Positions 43,674 through 52,336 of a stretch of DNA of 64,000 bases are shown piece after piece; position 1 is the first letter of the stretch, and each line of letters opens with the position of its first letter. A model generated the notes under the pieces. It did no database searches, had not been told where the DNA came from, and worked only from the letters and a program-made list of their open reading frames with translations. A program made the position numbers and the translations under genes. The stretch is from positions 1 to 64,000 of the forward strand of contig JADGAV010000006.1 of assembly GCA_015231825.1 (NCBI GenBank), in the 5' to 3' direction. The stretch is from SAR324 cluster bacterium. Lineage in GTDB: Bacteria; SAR324; NAC60-12.

Positions 43674-45758
43674 TTACTCAATGACTCCCATGCTTTCAAT
43701 ACGAACATCGGCTGCAATTTCGTTGTGGGAAAGCACAACTAAATTGGGAATAAATCGTTCTGTCAATCTCTTGACATGCGGACGGATTAGGGGCGAAGAG
43801 AGCAGAATCGGTTGATAATTGTTGATGGAGAACGGTTCCATCAGTCCTTCAATTTTGTTGATGATCAATTGAGCCGTTTCAGGGTCCAGTCCGAGATAGG
43901 TCCCATGTCCGGTATCTTGAATTGCGTGAGCAATTTGATCCTCTATTTCCTGACTCATCGTGATCAGGGGCAACTGGCCGTCCGGTGTCTGATATTGTCG
44001 CGTGATCGGGCGCGCCATGGATTGCCGGGCATATTCGGTCAGGAGATCAGGATCTTTGGTGAGCGGAGCCATATCTGCCAATATTTCGAGCGTTGTGTGA
44101 AGATCCCTGATCGAGACCCTTTCTCTCAACAGGTTTTGTAACACTTTCTGAACTGCACCAAGGGAGAGCAATCCCGGGACCAATTCTTCCACCACTTTCG
44201 GTTCATTCTGTGCGAAGTTGTCCAGTAAGCGTTGTGTTTCCTGCCGACCCAGAAATTCATGGGCATAGTTTTTCAAAATTTCTGTCACATGTGTTGCCAA
44301 AACCGTTGGAATATCAACTACGGTATAGCCTGCAAACTGAGCATCTTCTTCATCGTCGGGAGAGATCCAGATGGCTGGCAGACCAAAGGCCGGTTCCACA
44401 GTATCAACTCCTGAAATTTCTTCGTCCACCTCTCCGGTTTTCATTGCCAAATATTGTCCCACCATCAGTTCTGCCCGGCCAACTTCAATCCCTTTGATTG
44501 TGATGGAATATTCACCAGGCGCCAATTCCAAATTATCCTTGATGTGCAGAGGAGGAACGATAAATCCAAAGTCCAGGGCCATTTGACGCCGGATGGATTT
44601 GACCCGTTTTAAAAGTTCCCCATCCTGTTCTTCGTCAACAAGCGGTATTAAGCCATATCCAAGTTCCAGGCCAAACACATCGATTGGCAGCAAAGAGGCA
44701 ATATCTTCCGGTTCCTCATCGATTTTTTGTTGAGCCTCTGCTTCTTCCTGGACCAGTATTTCTTGTTCAGCCCGTTGATTGTTCTGCCTCGCATAAAGGG
44801 CCAGGGCTCCTGTTGCAATTGAAATAACCAGAAAGGGCACAGTCGGCAATCCTGGAACAACTGCAAAGGCCAGCAGGACGATGCTGGCGACAAACAGAGC
44901 CTGGACGTTGTTGAATACTTGTTTTTGCAGGTCAATCGAGAGTTTGTTTTCTGCGGAAGCTTTGGTCACCACCATACCGGCAGCTACTGAAATGATCAGC
45001 GCGGGGATCTGCGAGACTAGCCCGTCTCCGATGGTCAAAGTGGTATAAGTGCCAAAGGCATCACCGGCCGACATTCCGAACTGGGTGGTACCAACCAGGA
45101 GTCCCCCTACAATGTTGATGGCGCTGATGATCAAACCGGCAATGGAATCTCCACGGACAAATTTACTGGCTCCATCCATCGCTCCGTAAAAATCTGCTTC
45201 TCTCTGAACTTGCGAGCGGCGGCTTTTGGCCTGCTGTTCGTCGATCAAACCTGCATTCAAATCAGCATCAATGGCCATTTGTTTTCCAGGCATTCCGTCC
45301 AAGGTGAAACGTGCGGCTACTTCCGCGATCCGTCCTGCACCTTTCGTGATGACGATAAAGTTGATCAATACCAGGATCAGAAAGATGATAATCCCCACAA
45401 TCTGATTCCCTCCAGCAACAAATTCCCCAAATGCATTGATCACGGCTCCGGCTGCCTTCGGACCCTGATTTCCGTTGAGAAGAATCAGACGGGTTGAAGC
45501 GACATTCAAAGAAAGTCGGAAAAGGGTAGAAATGAGAAGGACGGTAGGAAATGAAGAAAATTCAAGGGCACTGCTGGTAAAAAGAGCCACAAATAAAATC
45601 AGGACTCCAATCGTGATGCTCATTGCCAGCAGAAGATCGATGACGACTTCGGGTAACGGAAGCACCATGATCAACAAGATGCTGATCACTCCTGCAGCAA
45701 GCAGGAAATCTGAATTTTTTGTGAGACGTCCGATGGATAGATCTGTTTGTACTGCCAC
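43674..45758 (-). CDS. flhA: Flagellar export gate protein FlhA
   Basis: The 694-residue protein has eight N-terminal membrane segments and a cytosolic C-domain that docks chaperone-substrate complexes. The FHIPEP-family signatures are clear: NFIVITKGAGRIAEVAARF, DGMPGKQMAIDADLNAG and ADFYGAMDGASKFVRGD. The C-domain includes LEILADMAPLTKDPD and LSHNEIAADVRIES. No fault in frame. A 197-base gap with no recognisable gene separates it from flhB upstream. Confidence 0.95.
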   Translation of the reverse strand: MAVQTDLSIGRLTKNSDFLLAAGVISILLIMVLPLPEVVIDLLLAMSITIGVLILFVALFTSSALEFSSFPTVLLISTLFRLSLNVASTRLILLNGNQGPKAAGAVINAFGEFVAGGNQIVGIIIFLILVLINFIVITKGAGRIAEVAARFTLDGMPGKQMAIDADLNAGLIDEQQAKSRRSQVQREADFYGAMDGASKFVRGDSIAGLIISAINIVGGLLVGTTQFGMSAGDAFGTYTTLTIGDGLVSQIPALIISVAAGMVVTKASAENKLSIDLQKQVFNNVQALFVASIVLLAFAVVPGLPTVPFLVISIATGALALYARQNNQRAEQEILVQEEAEAQQKIDEEPEDIASLLPIDVFGLELGYGLIPLVDEEQDGELLKRVKSIRRQMALDFGFIVPPLHIKDNLELAPGEYSITIKGIEVGRAELMVGQYLAMKTGEVDEEISGVDTVEPAFGLPAIWISPDDEEDAQFAGYTVVDIPTVLATHVTEILKNYAHEFLGRQETQRLLDNFAQNEPKVVEELVPGLLSLGAVQKVLQNLLRERVSIRDLHTTLEILADMAPLTKDPDLLTEYARQSMARPITRQYQTPDGQLPLITMSQEIEDQIAHAIQDTGHGTYLGLDPETAQLIINKIEGLMEPFSINNYQPILLSSPLIRPHVKRLTERFIPNLVVLSHNEIAADVRIESMGVIE

Positions 45759-45955
45759 GTTACCTTATTTCCAAAGAAAGTTGCTTTTTCAACCCGACAC
45801 CTTGGCCGGGAACTACCGACCTTCTTTTCAAAAGGTGGAAAGAGGACTCTCCCCATTCCTGTTCATTAGAAAGAAAGAACCAGAGAAAGTGAAAATACTA
45901 GGAATAAATTTCCCTATAGGGGCATTCAGATTAAGCAGGATGGATTCCGAGAGAA

Positions 45956-47029
45956 TCAGGTAGAACGCTGTTTTTTCTTGATACGGTAAACGTAGGCAAG
46001 GATTTCAGCGATGGCTTTGTAGAATCGATCCGGAATGGTTTCCCCTATTTCCACATCTCGATACAATTCGCGAGCCAAAGCAGGACGTTCCAGAACAGGA
46101 ACATTATTCTCCCTGGCAATTGTCCGCATTCGAAAGGCAATAAAGTCGGCTCCTTTGGCGGTGATCTCGGGAGCAACCATGGTTTCACGATCATATCGAA
46201 TAGCCACTGAAAAGTGGGTTGGGTTGGTCACTATCGCGTCTGCTTTTGGAACTTCCTGCATCATACGGGCGCGCGACATTTCGCGCTGGACCTGACGAAT
46301 TCTGTTTTTGAGCTGAGGATCACCCTCGCTTTGTTTCATTTCATCCTTGACCTCTTGTTTGGTCATTTTCATCTTCTGCTCATTGAGCCATTTCTGGTAG
46401 AAATAGTCGAGAACCGCGAGGACAACCAAGGCGAGTATTATCTTTGCGACGACTTTTGCAACTACAGAAAAGTTGTAGTTGACGATGGATTCTACTGAAA
46501 TGATTGACAATCCGGTTAAAGCTTCCATTTCGGTTTGGAATGTCAGGTATGCAATATACCCCAGGACAAACAATTTGAACAAACTCTTGAACAGTTCTGC
46601 CAGTCCTTGTGTCGAAAAAAGCCGTTTGATTCCGCTGAGGGGGCTGATCTTGTTGAATTTTGGCTGCAGCGGCTTGATTGTTGGTCGGAAACCGACCTGG
46701 AACACAGAAGACAATATTCCAAGGACGATTGCGACGAAAGCAAATGGCAGAAAGATCGGGAGTGCAAAATCCAGAACTTCGCGAAAGATTTGAGAGATAA
46801 TGGATACCGTAAATTCCGGTCGCTGCAAATGGGTAAAGGAGTCCGCTAAAAAAGCTTCGCTTCTTCTCAAGATAAGGGAACTCATCGCGTAAAAAATAAG
46901 TCCAATCCCTGCCAGGATTGCTGCGGAGGTCGCTTCTTTGCTAAAGGCCACCTGCCCTTCTTTTCTGGAATCCTCCCTCCGTTTGTCTGAAGGGGCTTCG
47001 GACTTTTCCTGTCCTTCCTGCTCAGCCAT
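45956..47029 (-). CDS. flhB: Flagellar export switch protein FlhB
   Basis: The 357-residue protein has a charged N-terminus (EKSEAPSDKRREDSRKEG), four membrane helices and a cytosolic part with the autocleavage motif N269-P-T-H in VTNPTHFSVAIRYD. Cleavage there switches export from hook to filament substrates. The linker NEQKMKMTKQEVKDEMKQSE is typical. It lies 97 bases after fliR in the same direction; fliP and fliQ, which often precede fliR, are not in the window. Confidence 0.95.
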   Translation of the reverse strand: MAEQEGQEKSEAPSDKRREDSRKEGQVAFSKEATSAAILAGIGLIFYAMSSLILRRSEAFLADSFTHLQRPEFTVSIISQIFREVLDFALPIFLPFAFVAIVLGILSSVFQVGFRPTIKPLQPKFNKISPLSGIKRLFSTQGLAELFKSLFKLFVLGYIAYLTFQTEMEALTGLSIISVESIVNYNFSVVAKVVAKIILALVVLAVLDYFYQKWLNEQKMKMTKQEVKDEMKQSEGDPQLKNRIRQVQREMSRARMMQEVPKADAIVTNPTHFSVAIRYDRETMVAPEITAKGADFIAFRMRTIARENNVPVLERPALARELYRDVEIGETIPDRFYKAIAEILAYVYRIKKKQRST

Positions 47030-47126
47030 AACAAATCCTTCTGTCAGTCATTAAAATGCATTTTTCTATTGAATGCGAATCAATACTTTCTATCCTAACA
47101 CAATTTTGATCGAAACCCAAAGATCC

Positions 47127-47912
47127 CTAGGGCTGTTTCAACAAATTCAATACGGTTACAATTTGATTGTCAAAAAGTTCAAAAAGGATTCGCAGGGCAT
47201 GAATAAAAAATGGAATTCCTGCCGAAAGCATGACAAACCCTAAAAGTATTGAAAAAGGGAATCCGACAACAAAGATATTCATTTGCGGCACTGCCCGTGC
47301 CATAAATCCCATGATGATATTGGCCACAAAGAGAGCAATAATCAACGGTGCACCGAGCTGAAAACCCAGTACAAAAACTCCTGCAGAGAGAGTGATGATT
47401 TCCTGAGTGAGTTTTGCCCCTAATTCGACACTTCCTGGAGTGAGGATGGTATAGCTGTGCACCATTGCGTTTATCACGACATGATGAGCATCCATGGCCA
47501 GAAAGATCAATGCGGCAAAGGCATATTCGATTTGGGCGACGATGGAGACTTGCTGCTGGGATTGAGGGTCCATCACATTAGCCATCCCGAGTCCCATTTG
47601 TAATCCTGCCATTTCTCCTGCCAATTGGACTGCGGCAAACAGCAGCTGACCAACCATCCCCAGCACCAGACCGATCAACAGCTCCCCGGCGACCAGGAGT
47701 AAATAATACGAGACGTTGTCAAGCGGAATGGAAAAAGGAGGAACAAAGGGATAAATGATCAACGAAAAACCGAGGATAATAACGATTTTGATCTGGGAGG
47801 GAATGTTGGCGTCACCAAAAATCGGAGCAGTTGCGACTATTCCGCTAATTCTGATCACGACCAGAATGAACGCTAATAATTGTGAAGCGTCGTAATTCAG
47901 CAGATTAGCCAT
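47127..47912 (-). CDS. fliR: Flagellar export gate protein FliR
   Basis: The 261-residue membrane protein shows FliR landmarks: RISGIVATAPIFG near the N-terminus, GELLIGLVLGM, GEMAGLQMGLGMANVMDPQ, FLAMDAHH and RAVPQMNIFVVGFPF. It forms the export gate with FliP and FliQ at the centre of the basal body. It heads the fliR-flhB-flhA run; the preceding gene is the DksA-type zinc finger protein on the same strand. Confidence 0.93.
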   Translation of the reverse strand: MANLLNYDASQLLAFILVVIRISGIVATAPIFGDANIPSQIKIVIILGFSLIIYPFVPPFSIPLDNVSYYLLLVAGELLIGLVLGMVGQLLFAAVQLAGEMAGLQMGLGMANVMDPQSQQQVSIVAQIEYAFAALIFLAMDAHHVVINAMVHSYTILTPGSVELGAKLTQEIITLSAGVFVLGFQLGAPLIIALFVANIIMGFMARAVPQMNIFVVGFPFSILLGFVMLSAGIPFFIHALRILFELFDNQIVTVLNLLKQP

Positions 47913-48003
47913 TGCGGCTCCTGATTTTTATAGTGACCGTGACCGATGTCCGGAGTCATCAGCAAATTTCAATTTCCGGGAAGTTCCTGTCATCAGGATG
48001 GGC

Positions 48004-48384
48004 TCAATCCTCCATGTACCGGAGAGAATTTTCTGGCTCATCATTGACATTGAGGCCTTTTAAACGTTCTTCTTCCTGTTGGCAGTTGATACAGAGTTTC
48101 GTGAAAGGAACAATCATCAGGCGTTTTTTTGCAATGGGTTCTCCGCATTCCTCGCATTCTCCATAATTGTCGTTTTCAATCCGGACGATCGCTTCTTCTA
48201 TCTTTTCCAGTTTTTCACGTTCCCGATCCTGGAGAAGCATTAGCAGCTTACGTTCCTGCTCTTCAACAGAACTGTCGATCTCATCCCCGATTTCATGCTC
48301 AAAAGCGCTTTTTCCCTGGCTTTTAAGAATTTCATCGATCAGTTTTTCTTTTTCTTTCAGCAACATAGCTTTGATTTCTTGCAT
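48004..48384 (-). CDS. dksA: DksA/TraR-type zinc finger protein
   Basis: The 126-residue protein starts MQEIKAMLLKEKEKL after GGAGAATCAGG; a TTG 21 bases earlier is less likely. It has a long coiled coil with GDEIDSSVEEQERKLL and the four-Cys zinc site CEECGEPIAKKRL and LCINCQ near the C-terminus. DksA binds RNA polymerase's secondary channel and works with ppGpp. The acidic tip normally reading D-x-x-D-x-A is not a perfect match here, so the exact effect on polymerase is uncertain. It lies between rsmB and fliR on the same strand. Confidence 0.85.
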   Translation of the reverse strand: MQEIKAMLLKEKEKLIDEILKSQGKSAFEHEIGDEIDSSVEEQERKLLMLLQDREREKLEKIEEAIVRIENDNYGECEECGEPIAKKRLMIVPFTKLCINCQQEEERLKGLNVNDEPENSLRYMED

Positions 48385-48542
48385 ACCTGATTCTCCTGAT
48401 CTCAAATGATCGTGATTTCTGTTAAATGACCCGCTTCCAGATCTTCAAGATTGATAAACCTTGCGGGCTCATTCAACCGAATGTTGTCTCTGTTGAAGAT
48501 GTTCTCAAAAGCGTGCTTTTCTAGTGACTTTTGACTAGGAAG

Positions 48543-49880
48543 TCAAGCGAAATTGTTTTCAGTTCTCTCCCCTCTATGCAATAATACTGCCGCAAAAAAT
48601 CCCATCATCTCAGGTGATGGAAGAGAACGAAAGTATCCCTCTTTAGTCAAATAGGGAGAATAGTTTTGCGGGACATTGGGTAGCTGAAAGAATGGCAGCA
48701 ACTCAAATTCTGGATGATTCTCAAGGAATTGTTTGATTTGAAGATCGTTCTCTTCTGTTTCAAGAGAGCAAGTTGAATAGACCAGTGTTCCCCCCGGTTT
48801 TAAATGTAAAACCGAATGCTCGAGCAACCGACGTTGCAGATCTTCTTGCTTCAATAGCGTCGCCGGCTGGGCAGTCCATTTCAAATCAGGGTTTTTGCGG
48901 ATGGTCCCTGTCGCAGAACAGGGAACATCCAGCAAAATCACGTCAAACGGTTTTAGATAGGGAAGTCGTCGACTATCAGAAATCGTCAGCATCTGGGAAT
49001 TTAAATTCAGTCGTGCAATATTTTGACTGATTTTCAGCAGTCGGTTTCGGGAGATGTCATTGATGACGAGGTGGCGAAGCTGCGAGGATTCCAGAATTTG
49101 GAGTGATTTTCCTCCGGGTGCTGCACAGGCATCCAGAACATCGCCCTTCCAGAGCGATTCCGTCAGTTCTAAAAAAACTTGGGAAGAACTGTCCTGGACA
49201 TAAAAGGCTCCCTCATGAAAAGCGTTAGTTCGAAAACATTCTGAAGCATTTTCCACAATCAGGGCCTGATCCGCGATAGGATGAAGCCGGCTTTCAACCC
49301 CTTCAGCGCGGAGCTTCTTCTGGAGCTGAGCACGGTTCCAGGGTTTCTTTGTGCGGATCGTGATTCCTTCAAAAACGTTGTTTGCTTCACAGATGGATTG
49401 GACCTCGCTTTTCGAATACGAATTTTGCCACCTTGCTACCATCCAGTCCTGATGTGAGGTGCGGACAGGCAAGGGATAATTAAGCAATCGACTTTTTTTG
49501 TCCGGATCCCGCTGCAGATTTCTTAAAACTGCGTTGATCAGTCCTTTTTGTTGAAAAATCCTAAAGGGAACAGCCAACTCAACTGTTTCGAAAATCCCGG
49601 CTCGTGCCGGAACTTTATCCATGAAATACAGTTGAAAAATACCCAGGGAAAGAATGCCGACCACACTGTCCTGCAATTTGTGGAATGGCTTTTTGATTCG
49701 GCTACGGATTTCTTCTTCCAATAGTCTTTGATGTCGAATCATCCCCTGCAGGAGGTGAAAATAAAAACGGCGGTCAATGTTTTTTGTCAGTTGCTCAGGT
49801 GCTTGTTCCGCCCATTGATTCGTTTTTTTAAAATTTAAAAAATCGCGCACCACTAAAAAACGGACTGGATCGTATGCCAT
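48543..49880 (-). CDS. rsmB: 16S rRNA m5C967 methyltransferase (RsmB/Sun)
   Basis: The 445-residue protein begins with a NusB-like helical domain (RFLVVRDFLNFK, DRRFYFHLLQGMIRHQRLL), then the SAM-dependent methyltransferase domain: VLDACAAPGGKS style motif DACAAPGGKSLQIL, LLDVPCSATGTIRKNPDLKW with the first Cys and YSTCSLETEEND with the catalytic Cys. QDSSSQVF is typical. It methylates C967 of 16S rRNA before 30S assembly. It is often found with fmt and def; those are not here. Confidence 0.92.
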   Translation of the reverse strand: MAYDPVRFLVVRDFLNFKKTNQWAEQAPEQLTKNIDRRFYFHLLQGMIRHQRLLEEEIRSRIKKPFHKLQDSVVGILSLGIFQLYFMDKVPARAGIFETVELAVPFRIFQQKGLINAVLRNLQRDPDKKSRLLNYPLPVRTSHQDWMVARWQNSYSKSEVQSICEANNVFEGITIRTKKPWNRAQLQKKLRAEGVESRLHPIADQALIVENASECFRTNAFHEGAFYVQDSSSQVFLELTESLWKGDVLDACAAPGGKSLQILESSQLRHLVINDISRNRLLKISQNIARLNLNSQMLTISDSRRLPYLKPFDVILLDVPCSATGTIRKNPDLKWTAQPATLLKQEDLQRRLLEHSVLHLKPGGTLVYSTCSLETEENDLQIKQFLENHPEFELLPFFQLPNVPQNYSPYLTKEGYFRSLPSPEMMGFFAAVLLHRGERTENNFA

Positions 49881-50115
49881 TTAAAAATTTATTTTGCTAA
49901 AATGATTTCCTGTTTGGAGGAAAGTGCATGGGTGGATCAGTATTTCAGAATTTCAAATTTCAATTGACCTCATGACCTTCTACCGATATGATTTGCCCCT
50001 GCTTTCCTGATCTAAGTATTCCTAGTCCGCCGATTGACCCGACCTGATTTAGACAGAAGATTTTTCGACCTTTATGATGTTCACTCAAACATAATTTTTC
50101 TTGATGGAATTTACG

Positions 50116-51435
50116 ATGAAAACATACTTTAACAGCCGATGGAATTGGATGACCCTGCTCGGAGTCATTTTACTTGGAGTTTGCTTCACTAGCAAGCCTG
50201 GGAATCTGAAAGCCGCTGATGATTCTTTCTTCTGGATAAGTGCTACGGGTGATTTGAGGGGCGAAATAAAACCCTGCGGCTGCAGCACCGATGGGGATAT
50301 GGGTGGTTTGTTGAGGCGCGCCACTTATTTGAAACAAATGCGGTCTTCTCATGAATCTGTCGTTTATCTCGATTTGGGGAACAATTTTCCGGTTCCTTCC
50401 GAACAAGGTCGATTGAAAGTCGATTTGATCCAAAAGGCCATGCTTGAACTTCGGCCGGATGCAATATTGGTAGGACCGAATGAACTGCTCTATGAACGTC
50501 CTTTGTTAAACCAGAATCTTCCTTATTTTTTGAGCAACCTTCGCGGGGACTGGTTGGTAAAAAAATCTCTCTTTGTTGCTGCGGGAGAAAAAAGAGTAGG
50601 ACTTTGGGGGTATCTGTCTCCAGCTCAGATTTATCAGAATAAGCACGAGGAACTCGATGTTTTTCCGGTGAGCTCCCAATTCATCGAAGACCTGCAAAAA
50701 CAGCTGGAGGAAACTCATCCGGATTTTGCGGTGCTCATGTTTCGCGGTGATGAAAAGGAGCTTCAAAAATTCGAGAAAAGCCAATTGTTTGATTTGATAA
50801 TTACGGGGAGCAACAACGATGATGAATTGAATCAAATTTTGGAAATGAAAACAAGCGAGGGGAGCTTTATCTCTATTCCCACCAAAGGGCAGGGAGCGTT
50901 CCACGGAAGGGTCGATCTCAATAATAAAAAAAAGGTGAACCTGGAACTTGACTGGTTTCTGGCCAAATACGAGGATGACCAGAAAATGATGGCTTACTTC
51001 GATGTTTACGATCAATCCGTTCAGGCATTATTTTTTTCCAATCTGGATCGAATGGAAAAGCATGAGCTTGAGGCTCCCTATGCTGGAGAAGAAACCTGTA
51101 AGACCTGTCATATTGTTCAACATCAGATCTGGAGTACGAGTCGACATTCCAATGCTTTTGCCACCTTGGAAAACGTGAATAAACATTTTGATTTGGAATG
51201 CCTTCAGTGCCATGTTGTTGGTCTGCAAAAAGAAGGATTTCTCAGCCCGGAACTGACGCCTAAATTGCTCAATGTTCAATGTGAAAACTGTCATGGACCG
51301 GGAAAAGCACATAGCAGCAATCCTAAAATTCGCACTCCCAATGCTGCGGTTAAAGAAGTCTGCAGTTCCTGTCACCAGGGAAGTCATTCGCCAAAATTTG
51401 ACTATTCTCTTTACTATCCGAAAATTGCTCATTAA
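50116..51435 (+). CDS. Exported four-haem c-type cytochrome with UshA-like N-terminal region
   Basis: About 440 residues beginning with a signal peptide (MKTYFNSRWNWMTLLGVILL) so it should be periplasmic. The first ~280 residues start ISATGDLRGEIKPCGC and GGLLRRATYLKQM, the layout of a 5'-nucleotidase/metallophosphoesterase-like domain, although clear metal-binding D-x-H or GNH motifs are missing. The last 110 residues hold four C-x-x-C-H haem sites (CKTCH, CLQCH, CENCH, CSSCH), resembling the cytochrome c554 family. Proteins of this shape occur in Deltaproteobacteria and related groups; their redox partner is unknown. An ATG 15 bases upstream is the alternative start. Confidence 0.8.
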   Translation: MKTYFNSRWNWMTLLGVILLGVCFTSKPGNLKAADDSFFWISATGDLRGEIKPCGCSTDGDMGGLLRRATYLKQMRSSHESVVYLDLGNNFPVPSEQGRLKVDLIQKAMLELRPDAILVGPNELLYERPLLNQNLPYFLSNLRGDWLVKKSLFVAAGEKRVGLWGYLSPAQIYQNKHEELDVFPVSSQFIEDLQKQLEETHPDFAVLMFRGDEKELQKFEKSQLFDLIITGSNNDDELNQILEMKTSEGSFISIPTKGQGAFHGRVDLNNKKKVNLELDWFLAKYEDDQKMMAYFDVYDQSVQALFFSNLDRMEKHELEAPYAGEETCKTCHIVQHQIWSTSRHSNAFATLENVNKHFDLECLQCHVVGLQKEGFLSPELTPKLLNVQCENCHGPGKAHSSNPKIRTPNAAVKEVCSSCHQGSHSPKFDYSLYYPKIAH

Positions 51436-51465
51436 TTTTTGCACCTGCCATTGAAGGGAGTCCTC

Positions 51466-52290
51466 ATGAAAAGTCATTCGTCTGCATCAGGAAACATGAA
51501 TTCGGCACAGGAGGTCAGAGATTCTGAAGGCCGACAATATCATATTGCGACTGCACCGGGTGAGGTGGCGGACTACGTTTTGCTCTGTGGAGATCCGGAT
51601 CGGGCGGATCGAACCGCGAAGAAATTTGAACGGATTGAAATTGAAAATCGTTATCGAGAATATGTTACCATCACCGGTGTTTACCAAGGATCCCGCATCA
51701 CGGTCTGTGCGACGGGAATCGGCTGCGATAACACGGAAATAGCCGTTGTCGAACTTTCGCAATGCGTCAAACGCCCGACCTTTCTGCGCATCGGTACCTG
51801 CGGGGCGTTGCAGGATTTCATCAAGATCGGCGATTTGGTGATCAGTACCGGGGCCGTTCGTCTGGAAGACACTTCGTTGAACTATGTTCCGGCAAGCTAC
51901 CCGGCAGTCGCCCACTATCAAATGGTTCAGGCATTGGAGGAAACCACCTCTGAAATGAATAGCCGGGCTCATGTTGGTATCACGGCAACCTGCTCTGGAT
52001 TTTATGGAGCGCAGGGGCGCAACGTGGGAGGATTTCGCAGCAGAAAACCTAAGCTGGTTGAAGAATTACAAGCGATCAATGTTTACAACCTTGAAATGGA
52101 AACCAGCACGCTGCTGACCCTTTCTTCAATTCAAAACTTTCGAGCAGGTGCTGTATGCGTTGTTTTTGCCAACCGGGTGGAAGATCAATTCATTTCAATG
52201 GATAAAAAAGATGAAACCGAAGATCTTTTGATCGAAACCGGTTTGCAGACCATCATTCGTTTGATCAACTGGGACCGGCAAAAGCAATAA
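51466..52290 (+). CDS. Nucleoside phosphorylase (uridine phosphorylase family)
   Basis: The 274-residue protein cleaves nucleosides with phosphate. It shows GDPDRADRTAKKFE near the start (phosphate site), GIGCDNTEIAVVEL, FLRIGTCGALQD, VGITATCSGFYG and NLEMETSTLLTLSS, where the E-M-E pair positions ribose. The sequence is nearer to uridine phosphorylases than to purine nucleoside phosphorylases, but substrate choice is not certain. Start at 51466 is preceded by AAGGGAG. It is probably co-transcribed with the cytochrome gene 30 bases upstream. Confidence 0.85.
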   Translation: MKSHSSASGNMNSAQEVRDSEGRQYHIATAPGEVADYVLLCGDPDRADRTAKKFERIEIENRYREYVTITGVYQGSRITVCATGIGCDNTEIAVVELSQCVKRPTFLRIGTCGALQDFIKIGDLVISTGAVRLEDTSLNYVPASYPAVAHYQMVQALEETTSEMNSRAHVGITATCSGFYGAQGRNVGGFRSRKPKLVEELQAINVYNLEMETSTLLTLSSIQNFRAGAVCVVFANRVEDQFISMDKKDETEDLLIETGLQTIIRLINWDRQKQ

Positions 52291-52336
52291 ACGTGTTTTC
52301 CCTGTTTTCAAATTTTAACAAACAGAAAAAATTTCC

